From positions 1-32,283 of the forward strand of contig CALXJP010000023.1 of assembly GCA_944388655.1 (NCBI GenBank): a stretch of 32,283 bases of DNA, written 5' to 3'. Source of the stretch: an uncultured Clostridia bacterium. Its GTDB lineage: Bacteria; Bacillota; Clostridia; TANB77; CAG-508. Of the stretch, positions 8,810 to 16,029 are shown in pieces. The notes beneath the pieces were generated by a model. The model was not told the DNA's origin. It was given only the letters and a program-made list of their open reading frames with translations, and did no database searches. The position numbers and the translations under genes were made by a program. Position 1 is the first letter of the stretch; each line of letters opens with the position of its first letter.

Positions 8810-8944
8810 ATGAGTTTTAATGAAGAAATTACACAAATCCAAAATGAAAAAGAATGGAATAACCATAAAATTATTTTAGAAATACAACAATTATTACAAT
8901 ATATTCGGGTTACTAAGAGAGACTATGCCAGAAATAGAAAATAG
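8810..8944 (+). CDS. Possible 44-aa protein overlapping the next gene
   Basis: An ATG at 8810 opens 44 codons, starting MSFNEEITQIQNEKEW and ending RDYARNRK, then TAG. The last 20 nt overlap the start of the 543-aa gene in another frame. The ribosome binding site is poor: AGGAG lies about 19 nt upstream inside rimO. The peptide is charged and looks helical, with the same Glu/Lys/Gln-rich style as its neighbours. It could be a coupling ORF that delivers ribosomes to the weakly initiated downstream gene, or the true N-terminus of that gene separated by a frameshift. No family is recognised. Confidence 0.4.
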   Translation: MSFNEEITQIQNEKEWNNHKIILEIQQLLQYIRVTKRDYARNRK

Positions 8945-10556
8945 AGAAATAGATGAAGCAATTGCCACCATCATACATACAACTGTATGTTATTCTTTAA
9001 AGCCAATTAAAAGTGATGTATGTTTTCAGAAAACTTTAGAGTATATTCAGGAAAATCCCAATAGCATAGTAGAAGTATTAAACATAACTAGTGGAAAAGA
9101 ATTCATGCAGGCAACTCTCAACAAACCACTTGACTATCATTTACAAGAAAACGTAAGGCAATGTGTTAGAAGTATTGCAAGACCAATTATACAAGAATGG
9201 CCAAAAGAAAAAAGACTGCCTCTTTTAAAAGAACAACTATCTAAAAGTGAAACAGAAAAATTAGCAAACCAAATTTATCAAATTTCTAAATCATTAAATG
9301 AAAAAATGAAAAAAAACATACATCAAGAGTATGTAGATAAAATTTGTGCTATTGCAGAATTTTTATGGGACTATGGTAGCCTAGGCAAAAGTAATGAAAG
9401 AAATACACAAACACTTAAAAATATGGGACTAGAAATCTTATCTTTTTCTACAGAAAAACAAAATAATAAAAAAGTAGCTATTGAAGATTTATGCGAAGAA
9501 GAATTTGTTGGTAAATTATCAGAGGAAGAGTTAACCGCTTTAAGTACTTTTCTTACCAATCGTTTTGTAAAAGTAGTAGAGCAGATATTCGATTACACAT
9601 ATGTGTTAAAAAAGCTAGGAATATTACAAAAAATAGAAAATTCTGAGCCATATGTATTAGAGGAAGAGACAATTCAAAAACTTCTTTTTCAAGTAAACTT
9701 TTTGAAAAAAGTAGTAGGAAAAAATTATAGACAAATTGATAAAAATGTAAAGCAAAATATTGAACTGCAAATACAAAAGGGAGAAGAACAAGATGAAAGT
9801 GAAACAGGATTACTCATTCAAGAATTAGATTTACAAGAAACTTTTCATAGAGTCAATTTAGAAGAATTGAATATAGAACCATATAAAGAGCAATATGAAG
9901 AAGAATATAACACATATTATAGAAAGAAAATGCCTACCATAGAAAATGATTTTGATAGTGACTTTCGCGATGTAATAGGAACACAAATTACTAAAAACAA
10001 TATCTATGATGTAAAAGATGCATCAATTACTGCTTTAATTTTATATCTACTAAGAGAAGGAAATGACTTAAATTGGGGATATATACCAGAGAAAATGAAA
10101 GAAACATTTTCCATGCATAGTAATCAGAAATATATTCTAATAGGTATTGACTTTCAAGGGTACAATTTTCCTATTCGTTTGCATGTAAAAAAAGAAGAGA
10201 TAAAAGAAGCTATCAAGCAATGGAAGCAAAGTGAAAGAATTCCCATTTATGAAGGTTTTGAAGATATGATAGTGAAGGGAAAGTATATATCCACACAAGT
10301 TTTAATGCCCTTTCAAAAACATCAAAAAAAATTTTTAAGAACTATGGCAAAGCAAGTAAAAGAAACAGATGAGAATGCCAACTTTATTAAACATTTGGCT
10401 TGGATGACAGATCCTCAAATTTATCCACTATTTGTCTTAAAAAGAAATGTTAACTCAAAATTTCGTAGAGAAATTAATTTAGAAACGGGAGAGGTAGGAG
10501 TTTACCCAAGGAAAATGATAAACTCCTTAAAAATAAAAGATGTACCGGAAAAATAA
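8925..10556 (+). CDS. Hypothetical 543-aa cytosolic protein
   Basis: I do not recognise this protein. It has no signal peptide, no membrane segment and no obvious nucleotide-binding or catalytic motif. The N-terminal two thirds are rich in Glu, Lys, Gln and Leu and probably mostly helical (about 1-330). A more varied C-terminal part (about 340-530) includes GNDLNWGYIPEKM, YILIGIDFQGYNFPIRLHVK and HLAWMTDPQIYPLF and looks like a folded alpha/beta domain. It starts at ATG 8925, because an in-frame stop lies 54 nt upstream with no other start in between. The ribosome binding site is weak (AGAGAG), which suggests coupling to the preceding small ORF. It lies between rimO and feoA, and no function can be inferred from that position. 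Confidence 0.8.
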   Translation: MPEIENREIDEAIATIIHTTVCYSLKPIKSDVCFQKTLEYIQENPNSIVEVLNITSGKEFMQATLNKPLDYHLQENVRQCVRSIARPIIQEWPKEKRLPLLKEQLSKSETEKLANQIYQISKSLNEKMKKNIHQEYVDKICAIAEFLWDYGSLGKSNERNTQTLKNMGLEILSFSTEKQNNKKVAIEDLCEEEFVGKLSEEELTALSTFLTNRFVKVVEQIFDYTYVLKKLGILQKIENSEPYVLEEETIQKLLFQVNFLKKVVGKNYRQIDKNVKQNIELQIQKGEEQDESETGLLIQELDLQETFHRVNLEELNIEPYKEQYEEEYNTYYRKKMPTIENDFDSDFRDVIGTQITKNNIYDVKDASITALILYLLREGNDLNWGYIPEKMKETFSMHSNQKYILIGIDFQGYNFPIRLHVKKEEIKEAIKQWKQSERIPIYEGFEDMIVKGKYISTQVLMPFQKHQKKFLRTMAKQVKETDENANFIKHLAWMTDPQIYPLFVLKRNVNSKFRREINLETGEVGVYPRKMINSLKIKDVPEK

Positions 10557-10609
10557 CACATGTACTTTTCTTTGAGAATATAATATAAAAAAGAAAAGAG
10601 GAGATAAAT

Positions 10610-10837
10610 GTGCAAAAATTAGTACAAATACCGCTGAATCAAACTGTGTATATACAAGAAATTCAGTGCAAAGAAAATGTAAAACGAAGATTACTGGATT
10701 TAGGTCTTATTCAAGGAACAAAAATAAAACCGATATTTAAAAGTCCTTTAGGGGATCCGATAGCATATGAAATAAGAGGAACCTTGATTTCTATTAGAAA
10801 TGAAGAAGCCAATAGAATTATAGTAAAAACGAGATAA
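10610..10837 (+). CDS. feoA: Ferrous iron transport protein A
   Basis: Small SH3-like cytosolic partner of the ferrous iron permease FeoB, 75 aa as is usual. The family pattern is present: a hydrophobic beta-rich fold with RRLLDLGLIQGTKI and SPLGDPIAYEIRGTLISIR. It starts at GTG 10610, 5 nt after GAGGAG. The overlapping ATG at 10608 is in another frame and closes after four codons. A TATAAT at 10579-10584 lies upstream, but I see no good minus-35 box. The gene ends inside an intrinsic terminator, so part of its transcription stops before feoB. Confidence 0.92.
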   Translation: MQKLVQIPLNQTVYIQEIQCKENVKRRLLDLGLIQGTKIKPIFKSPLGDPIAYEIRGTLISIRNEEANRIIVKTR

Positions 10838-10853
10838 AACATCTCGTTTTTTC
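10829..10853 (+). terminator. Terminator or attenuator overlapping the feoA stop
   Basis: ACGAGAT (10829-10835), 5-nt loop, ATCTCGT (10841-10847) and a run of six T to 10852. The 5' arm contains the last codons of feoA, so translating ribosomes would interfere with folding. Confidence 0.7.
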
Positions 10854-10879
10854 ACGTTTTATAAAAAATACAATATAAT
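10851..10879 (+). promoter_or_regulatory. feoB promoter
   Basis: TTCACG (10851-10856), 17-nt spacer, perfect TATAAT (10874-10879). The predicted start near 10885 leaves a very short leader carrying GAGGTGA before the ATG at 10900. Confidence 0.55.
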
Positions 10880-10899
10880 ATTTTATGCGAGGTGAAGTT

Positions 10900-13026
10900 A
10901 TGGGGTTAACAGTAAAATCTATGGGAAGTCAGATATTTTCTAAAGAAAACAAGCAAAAGTATCAATATCAAATTGCTATTGCAGGAAATCCAAACGTAGG
11001 AAAATCAACCATTTTTAATGCACTAACGGGTATGAAACAACATACTGGTAATTGGCCAGGAAAAACGGTAGAAAATACTACGGGAATATGTACTTTTCAT
11101 AAGGATAACTATTTATTAGTAGATATTCCAGGAACATATTCGCTCATGTCAAATTCAGAAGAAGAAGAAATTGCAAGAAATTACTTATGTTTTACCTCAA
11201 TAGATGCAACAGTGGTTATTGTAGATGCTACCTGCTTAGAAAGAAGTTTAAATTTGGTAGAACAAATTATGGAAATTACGCCAAATGTAATAGTATGTGT
11301 TAATCTATTAGATGAAGCAAAAAAGAAAAAAATAGAAATTAATCTTAAACAACTAGAAAACTTGTTGGGGGTACCTGTAGTAGGAACAATTGCCAAAAAA
11401 AAGAATACTTTACACACATTAATGCAAACCATTGAAAAAACAGTAAAAACAAAGCAAAAGCAAAAAGCAAATGTAATACAATACTCTCAAGAAATAGAAG
11501 AAGTAATTCTGAATATACAAAATAAACTAGTATATGATGATAGCCAAACCAATTTACAAAAGAGGTGGTGTGCATTAAAAATATTAGATGGAGACGAAAA
11601 AATTATACAAACTATAGAAGAAAAAAAACAAATCAAAATTCGAAACAATGAGCAATTACAAACATATTTGCAAAATTTACGAAAAGAAAAAAAGTTTCAA
11701 AAGCAATATATGCGAGATGAAATTATTTGCACTGTTGTGAAACAAACAGAAAAAATAGCAAAAGAAGTAGTTACTTTTCATAAAGAAAATTATCAAAATA
11801 AAGGAAGAAAAATAGATAAAATAATAACATCCAAAATATGGGGAATTCCTATTATGTTAGTTTTTTTAGCCATCATTTTATGGATTACGATAGTAGGGGC
11901 CAATTATCCATCACAAGCATTATCTATGTTCTTTGAAAAAATACAAGAATACTTAAAAACATGGGCAAATGCATGGGCAATGCCAACATGGTTACAAGGC
12001 ATTGCTATAGATGGTATTTATCAAACGGTAACGTGGATAATAGCCGTAATGTTACCTCCTATGGCAATATTCTTTCCTTTATTTACACTGCTAGAAGATT
12101 TAGGCGTTTTGCCAAGAATAGCCTTTAATTTAGATAAATGTTTTCAAAAAGTATGTAGTTCAGGAAAACAGGCATTAACTATGTGCATGGGGTTAGGCTG
12201 TAATGCAGCAGGCGTGATAGGAGCAAAAATCATGGATACTCCTAAAGAAAAATTGTTAGCCATAGTAACCAATAGTTTTATGCCATGTAATGGAAGATTC
12301 CCTTTTCTAATTACAATATCTACCATATTTATAGGTGGATATGTTACGAATGGATTACAATCTATTGTAGCTGCTATTGTCGTGCTAGCTATCATATTGC
12401 TAGGAATTGCATTTACATTCATCATATCTAAAATCTTATCTAAAACCATCATAAAGGGCAATTCATCACATTTTATTTTAGAATTACCACCTTATCGAAA
12501 ACCACAAATAGGCAAAATTTTGATTCGTTCTATACTAGATAGGACACTATTTGTACTAGGAAGAGCTATTGCAGTAGCCGCTCCAGCAGGAGCAGTAATT
12601 TGGCTATTAGCTAATATCATGATAGGAGATAGTAGTATATTATCATTCATAGCCAATTTTTTGGATCCTTTTGCCAAACTAATGGGATTAGATGGATATA
12701 TTTTAACAGCATTTATTTTAGGATTACCGGCAAATGAAATTGTTCTTCCTATTATACTTATGAGTTACCTGGGAAAAGGAACATTAGTGAGTTTAGAAAA
12801 TAGCTATACAATAGGGGAAATTCTAATACAAAATGGATGGACAATTTTAACAGCTGTAAATGTCATGTTATTTACTTTGTTGCACTTTCCTTGTAGCACA
12901 ACATTATTAACCATCAAAAAAGAAACGGGAAAATGGAGATGGAGCATTTTAGCTTTTCTTATGCCAACCATATGTGGCATTGTGATATGTATGCTAACAA
13001 CAGCAATTTATCATATAATTGTATAA
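10900..13026 (+). CDS. feoB: Ferrous iron transporter B
   Basis: GTP-dependent ferrous iron permease in the cytoplasmic membrane, 708 aa. The N-terminal G domain has G1 GNPNVGKST, G3 DIPGTYS and G4 NLLD, followed by the helical GDI-like region (about 180-290). The C-terminal permease has two Gate segments, including CMGLGCNAAGVIGAK with its conserved cysteine and NSFMPCNGRFPFLI, and about eight membrane helices. The start at ATG 10900 is preferred over ATG 10885, because AGGTGA at 10890-10895 is correctly placed for 10900 and 10885 would coincide with the transcript start. FeoA is upstream. FeoC is not visible. Ferrous iron uptake fits an anaerobe. Confidence 0.96.
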   Translation: MGLTVKSMGSQIFSKENKQKYQYQIAIAGNPNVGKSTIFNALTGMKQHTGNWPGKTVENTTGICTFHKDNYLLVDIPGTYSLMSNSEEEEIARNYLCFTSIDATVVIVDATCLERSLNLVEQIMEITPNVIVCVNLLDEAKKKKIEINLKQLENLLGVPVVGTIAKKKNTLHTLMQTIEKTVKTKQKQKANVIQYSQEIEEVILNIQNKLVYDDSQTNLQKRWCALKILDGDEKIIQTIEEKKQIKIRNNEQLQTYLQNLRKEKKFQKQYMRDEIICTVVKQTEKIAKEVVTFHKENYQNKGRKIDKIITSKIWGIPIMLVFLAIILWITIVGANYPSQALSMFFEKIQEYLKTWANAWAMPTWLQGIAIDGIYQTVTWIIAVMLPPMAIFFPLFTLLEDLGVLPRIAFNLDKCFQKVCSSGKQALTMCMGLGCNAAGVIGAKIMDTPKEKLLAIVTNSFMPCNGRFPFLITISTIFIGGYVTNGLQSIVAAIVVLAIILLGIAFTFIISKILSKTIIKGNSSHFILELPPYRKPQIGKILIRSILDRTLFVLGRAIAVAAPAGAVIWLLANIMIGDSSILSFIANFLDPFAKLMGLDGYILTAFILGLPANEIVLPIILMSYLGKGTLVSLENSYTIGEILIQNGWTILTAVNVMLFTLLHFPCSTTLLTIKKETGKWRWSILAFLMPTICGIVICMLTTAIYHIIV

Positions 13027-13032
13027 ATAACA

Positions 13033-13063
13033 AAGAAGTATCTTATTATATAAGGTACTTCTT
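13033..13063. terminator. Bidirectional terminator between feoB and the patatin gene
   Basis: Stem AAGAAGTATCTTAT with ATAAGGTACTTCTT, 14 bp with one G-T wobble. It lies between convergent genes and its 3' arm reaches the patatin stop. Confidence 0.7.
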
Positions 13064-13916
13064 AGGAATTTAAATAGTTTTGTAAAAGAGGGAAACAATT
13101 TCTAGTATCTTGTATTCCAAGCTCATATAAATTTTCTAATTTTTTAGTATCTTTTTCTAAACGAGAAACAGTAACTTCTTGTGAAGGGCGAATAACAAAT
13201 ATTTTTTGTTGTAGAGCTAAACTCTCAATTTTTTTCTTGATACGATTATACCTTCTGGGCATAGTAAAAATTTTTTTAACAAGTCTAGGATAGTTTTTAT
13301 ATTTTGCGCGATACACTCTTTTTAAACTTTTAGGAACTTCTTTTTTAGTGTAATTTTTATCACGGGTAAGCACCACAATAATCTTATCAAAACCATTTTT
13401 TAAAGCCCAATCAATAGGAATAGAAGTACTTACGGCACCATCTAAATAAGGCGTATGATGAATTAATACCATATCGGAAGCTAAAGGCATGCTGGCAGAG
13501 GCTTGAATACAAGCAAAAATATTATCAACCTTTCCGTTTTCAAAAAATTCTCCCTTACCAGTAACACAATTAGTAGCAACAGCTATAAACCTTTGAGATG
13601 AATTGTGAAAAGCATCAAAATCAAAAGGCAATAAAGAATGAGAAATTTCACCAAATAAATAATCAAAGCCAATAATGCCTTTATTGCTTTTTATTGCTTT
13701 TGCCCCAATATAACGAGGATTATTATGAAATTGTAAATTTACTTGAGCAGATCTTCCTTTTTGTTTAGTAATATAACTCATAGCATTTAAAGCACCAGCT
13801 GATACACCAATAACACAATCAGCCGAAATATTTTCTTCTAAAAAAACATCTAATACTCCGGCAGTATATATGCCTCTAAGTGCGCCACCTTCTAATACTA
13901 ATGCAATTTTACTCAC
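13062..13916 (-). CDS. Patatin-like phospholipase, YjjU type
   Basis: Predicted cytosolic serine acyl hydrolase (Ser-Asp dyad) acting on phospholipids or related esters, 284 aa. The oxyanion loop is EGGALRG near the N-terminus, the nucleophile elbow is GVSAGALNA and the catalytic Asp is in LDGAVSTSIP. The basic C-terminal extension (LKRVYRAKYKNYP onwards) resembles the YjjU/YlbK subgroup. The start is GTG 13916-13914 behind AAGGAAGGTGAT. A longer frame reaching 14033 adds 39 residues that look like a signal anchor, but they are the reading of the rubrerythrin terminator and of this gene's own promoter. It lies downstream of rubrerythrin with a terminator and separate promoter between them. 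Confidence 0.9.
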   Translation of the reverse strand: MSKIALVLEGGALRGIYTAGVLDVFLEENISADCVIGVSAGALNAMSYITKQKGRSAQVNLQFHNNPRYIGAKAIKSNKGIIGFDYLFGEISHSLLPFDFDAFHNSSQRFIAVATNCVTGKGEFFENGKVDNIFACIQASASMPLASDMVLIHHTPYLDGAVSTSIPIDWALKNGFDKIIVVLTRDKNYTKKEVPKSLKRVYRAKYKNYPRLVKKIFTMPRRYNRIKKKIESLALQQKIFVIRPSQEVTVSRLEKDTKKLENLYELGIQDTRNCFPLLQNYLNS

Positions 13917-13943
13917 ATATATCACCTTCCTTATGTAGAAAAC

Positions 13944-13972
13944 ATTATAGAATAAAAACAAAAAAAATACAA
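13944..13972 (-). promoter_or_regulatory. Promoter of the patatin gene
   Basis: On the minus strand: TTGTAT (13972-13967), 17-nt spacer, TATAAT (13949-13944). Confidence 0.6.
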
Positions 13973-13997
13973 GAAAACCAGTATAAAAATATACTGG
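13973..13997 (-). terminator. Rubrerythrin terminator
   Basis: 8-bp stem CCAGTATA/TATACTGG (13978-13985 with 13990-13997), A/T loop, followed on the minus strand by TTTTCTTG and a longer T run. Confidence 0.75.
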
Positions 13998-14007
13998 CTT
14001 TTCTGTA

Positions 14008-14541
14008 TTAATAATTTTCTGCTTTAATCTCAAAGAAAGATTGTGGGTGTTTACAAACAGGACAAATTTTTGGAGCTTCTGTTCCTACAACAATGTGTCC
14101 GCAATTTCTACATTTCCAAATCACAATACTTCCTTTTTTGAAAACTTCTCCATTTTCAACATTCTCTAATAACTTTCTATATCTTGCTTCATGTTCTTTT
14201 TCAACTGCAGCAATACCTCTAAAGGCAGCAGCAATTTCTTTAAAACCTTCTTCATCAGCTTCTTTAGCAAATTTATCATACATGTCTGTCCACTCATAAT
14301 TTTCTCCAGCAGCTGCAGCAGCAAGGTTTTGTTTAGTATCTCCAATTCCATTTAAGTATTTAAAATGAATTTTAGCATGTTCCTTTTCATTTTCAGCTGT
14401 TTCTAAAAATAAATCAGCAATTTGCTCATAACCTTCTTTTCTTGCAACACTTGCAAAATAAGTGTATTTATTTCTTGCTTCTGACTCACCAGCAAAAGCA
14501 GCCTTTAAATTAGCTTCTGTTTTTGATCCTTGTAATTCCAT
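14008..14541 (-). CDS. rbr: Rubrerythrin
   Basis: Non-haem di-iron peroxidase that reduces hydrogen peroxide with electrons from rubredoxin-type donors, part of anaerobic oxidative-stress defence. 177 aa. The four-helix ferritin-like domain (about 1-135) supplies the di-iron ligands in [18 protein letters not shown] and VEKEHEARY. The C-terminal rubredoxin-like domain has CRNCGH and CPVCKHP, both Cys pairs intact. AGGAGG precedes the ATG. It has its own promoter and terminator and is transcribed away from the dUTPase gene. No PerR-type operator can be identified with confidence. Confidence 0.96.
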   Translation of the reverse strand: MELQGSKTEANLKAAFAGESEARNKYTYFASVARKEGYEQIADLFLETAENEKEHAKIHFKYLNGIGDTKQNLAAAAAGENYEWTDMYDKFAKEADEEGFKEIAAAFRGIAAVEKEHEARYRKLLENVENGEVFKKGSIVIWKCRNCGHIVVGTEAPKICPVCKHPQSFFEIKAENY

Positions 14542-14577
14542 AATTAAACCTCCTATAATATGTTTTTTTACAATATA

Positions 14578-14606
14578 TTTATATTATAAAATACAGAAAA
14601 AGTCAA
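14578..14606 (-). promoter_or_regulatory. Rubrerythrin promoter
   Basis: On the minus strand: TTGACT (14606-14601), 17-nt spacer, TATAAA (14583-14578). Confidence 0.6.
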
Positions 14607-14631
14607 GAAAAAAGAAAAATCAGTTTTTATA

Positions 14632-14660
14632 TTGAAAAAAAGAAAAAATTCATATAAAAT
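14632..14660 (+). promoter_or_regulatory. dUTPase promoter
   Basis: TTGAAA (14632-14637), 17-nt spacer, TAAAAT (14655-14660), divergent from the rubrerythrin promoter. Confidence 0.5.
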
Positions 14661-14692
14661 AAACAAGAAATAAAAAATGAAGGGAGAAAAAC

Positions 14693-15154
14693 ATGAAAAA
14701 AGTAAGAGGATTTGAAGTAGCAAAAGGATTTGAAAATAAAAATATAAATTTGCCAAAAAGAAAAACAAAATTTTCTGCAGGTTATGATGTAGAAGCTGCA
14801 GAAGACATTATTGTACCAAGTTTTCAAAAAGGTATGGCACCAACATTAGTAAAAACAGGTATTAAAGCATATATGCCAGATGATGAAGTTTTATTATTAT
14901 ACAATAGAAGTTCTAAACAAAAGAAAAAAGGATTAGTTTTAGCCAATAGTGTAGGTGTTGTAGATAAAGACTATTATGGAAATCAAGATAATGATGGACA
15001 TATAATGTTTGCTTTTTATAATACCAAAGATGAAGATATAGAAATAAAAAAAGGTGAATGTATAGGGCAAGCCATTTTCCAAAAATACTATATAACAGAT
15101 GATGATGAAGCAGAAGGGGAAAGAACAGGCGGTTTTGGCTCAACAAATAAATAA
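14693..15154 (+). CDS. dut: dUTP diphosphatase family protein
   Basis: Trimeric all-beta dUTPase fold, 153 aa, hydrolysing dUTP to dUMP to keep uracil out of DNA and supply dTMP synthesis. The five motifs are in order: SAGYDVEAA with the catalytic-site Asp (1), NRSSKQKKKGL (2, where RSGLA is usual), NSVGVVDKDYYGN (3), GQAIFQKYY (4) and ERTGGFGSTNK (5, the C-terminal phosphate-gripping arm). Motif 2 is longer and more basic than in the classical enzyme, a variation I associate with Firmicute dUTPase-like proteins. AAGGGAGA precedes the ATG. A terminator follows 40 nt after the stop. Confidence 0.88.
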   Translation: MKKVRGFEVAKGFENKNINLPKRKTKFSAGYDVEAAEDIIVPSFQKGMAPTLVKTGIKAYMPDDEVLLLYNRSSKQKKKGLVLANSVGVVDKDYYGNQDNDGHIMFAFYNTKDEDIEIKKGECIGQAIFQKYYITDDDEAEGERTGGFGSTNK

Positions 15155-15195
15155 TTTACTTTTTGACAAAATAAAAAACATATAAAAATTCGAAA

Positions 15196-15231
15196 AAAAT
15201 TGGTAAAACTTTTGACTTTTACCAATTTTTG
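15196..15231 (+). terminator. dUTPase terminator, interlaced with the carD promoter
   Basis: 13-bp perfect stem AAAATTGGTAAAA (15196-15208) with TTTTACCAATTTT (15217-15229), 8-nt loop, T run. The loop and first base of the 3' arm contain the next gene's minus-35 box. Confidence 0.8.
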
Positions 15232-15240
15232 TAGTATAAT
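15212..15240 (+). promoter_or_regulatory. carD promoter
   Basis: TTGACT (15212-15217), 17-nt spacer, TATAAT (15235-15240). The minus-35 box lies in the loop and 3' arm of the preceding terminator. Confidence 0.75.
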
Positions 15241-15323
15241 AAGGACAGTGGTTGAAAAAGAGAATCGAAACCTTTCTTAACTTACAAAAAACAAAAAGTA
15301 TGCGTAGAGGAGTTGATTATAAT

Positions 15324-15893
15324 ATGTTTAATGTAGGTGATAAAATTGTTTATCCAATGCATGGAGCAGGAACAATAGATGCAATCGAGGAAAAAGATAT
15401 ATTAGGAGAAAAACAAGCCTATTATATTATAAAAATGCCGGGAGAAGTTAAGGTGATGGTTCCAACAGCAAGAGCTGAAGAAATCGGAGTAAGAAATATT
15501 ATTAATAAAGAAAGTGCTGAAAAAGTATTAGAAGTACTTGAAGAAAATGAAACAGAAATGTCAAATAATTGGAATAAAAGATATAGAGACAATATGGGAA
15601 AAATGAAAAGTGGAGACATCTACGAAGTAGCAGATGTAGTTAGAAATTTAGCATTTAAACAAAAAGAAAAAGGATTATCCACAGGTGAGAAGAAAATGTT
15701 AAATAATGCAAAACAAATTTTAGTTAGTGAACTAGTATTAGCAGAACATGCTTCGCAAGAAGATGTAGAAGAACTAGTAGATAATAAAATACAAATGTCA
15801 TTTAATGAATTCAAAGGACATGACACAACGATTGAAAATGTAGGAAATGATATTGTCAAAAAATTTATTCCTTTTAATGGGACAAACGCATAA
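15324..15893 (+). CDS. CarD/CdnL-family RNA polymerase-binding regulator
   Basis: 189-aa member of the CarD_CdnL_TRCF family, which binds the RNA polymerase beta subunit and stabilises open complexes, often at rRNA promoters. The N-terminal RNA polymerase-interacting Tudor-like domain (about 1-65) is recognised by FNVGDKIVYPMHGAGTI and the following beta strands. The helical C-terminal DNA-binding domain (about 75-170) has GDIYEVADVVRNLA and STGEKKMLNNAKQILVSE. The start at ATG 15324 matches the family start (MFNVGDKIVYP) and has AGAGGAG 11 nt upstream. The frame is open for 24 codons further but those residues match nothing. It has its own promoter and a terminator, just ahead of dnaG-rpoD. 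Confidence 0.93.
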   Translation: MFNVGDKIVYPMHGAGTIDAIEEKDILGEKQAYYIIKMPGEVKVMVPTARAEEIGVRNIINKESAEKVLEVLEENETEMSNNWNKRYRDNMGKMKSGDIYEVADVVRNLAFKQKEKGLSTGEKKMLNNAKQILVSELVLAEHASQEDVEELVDNKIQMSFNEFKGHDTTIENVGNDIVKKFIPFNGTNA

Positions 15894-15901
15894 AATTATC
15901 A

Positions 15902-15937
15902 AAAAGAGAGGCTTTTATACAAAAGTTTCTTTTTTTT
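15902..15937 (+). terminator. carD terminator
   Basis: 15-bp stem with several G-T pairs: AAAAGAGAGGCTTTT (15902-15916), ATAC loop, AAAAGTTTCTTTTTT, ending in a T run. Confidence 0.75.
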
Positions 15938-15981
15938 CTGAAAAAAATGGTAATACACATTACATAATAGAAGGATTTATG

Positions 15982-16010
15982 TTTATTATGTCGAATAATA
16001 TAAGTATAAT
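15982..16010 (+). promoter_or_regulatory. Candidate dnaG-rpoD promoter
   Basis: Perfect TATAAT (16005-16010) with only a weak TTTATT (15982-15987) at 17 nt. The leader would be very short (about 13 nt). Confidence 0.35.
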
Positions 16011-16029
16011 TAAAGAAAGGTAACCTAAA

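Noticed and set aside
13917-14033. N-terminal extension of the patatin gene that reads like a signal anchor
   Set aside because: The hydrophobic residues come from translating the rubrerythrin terminator and the T-rich patatin promoter. A GTG with a strong ribosome binding site lies at 13916 and the family starts there.
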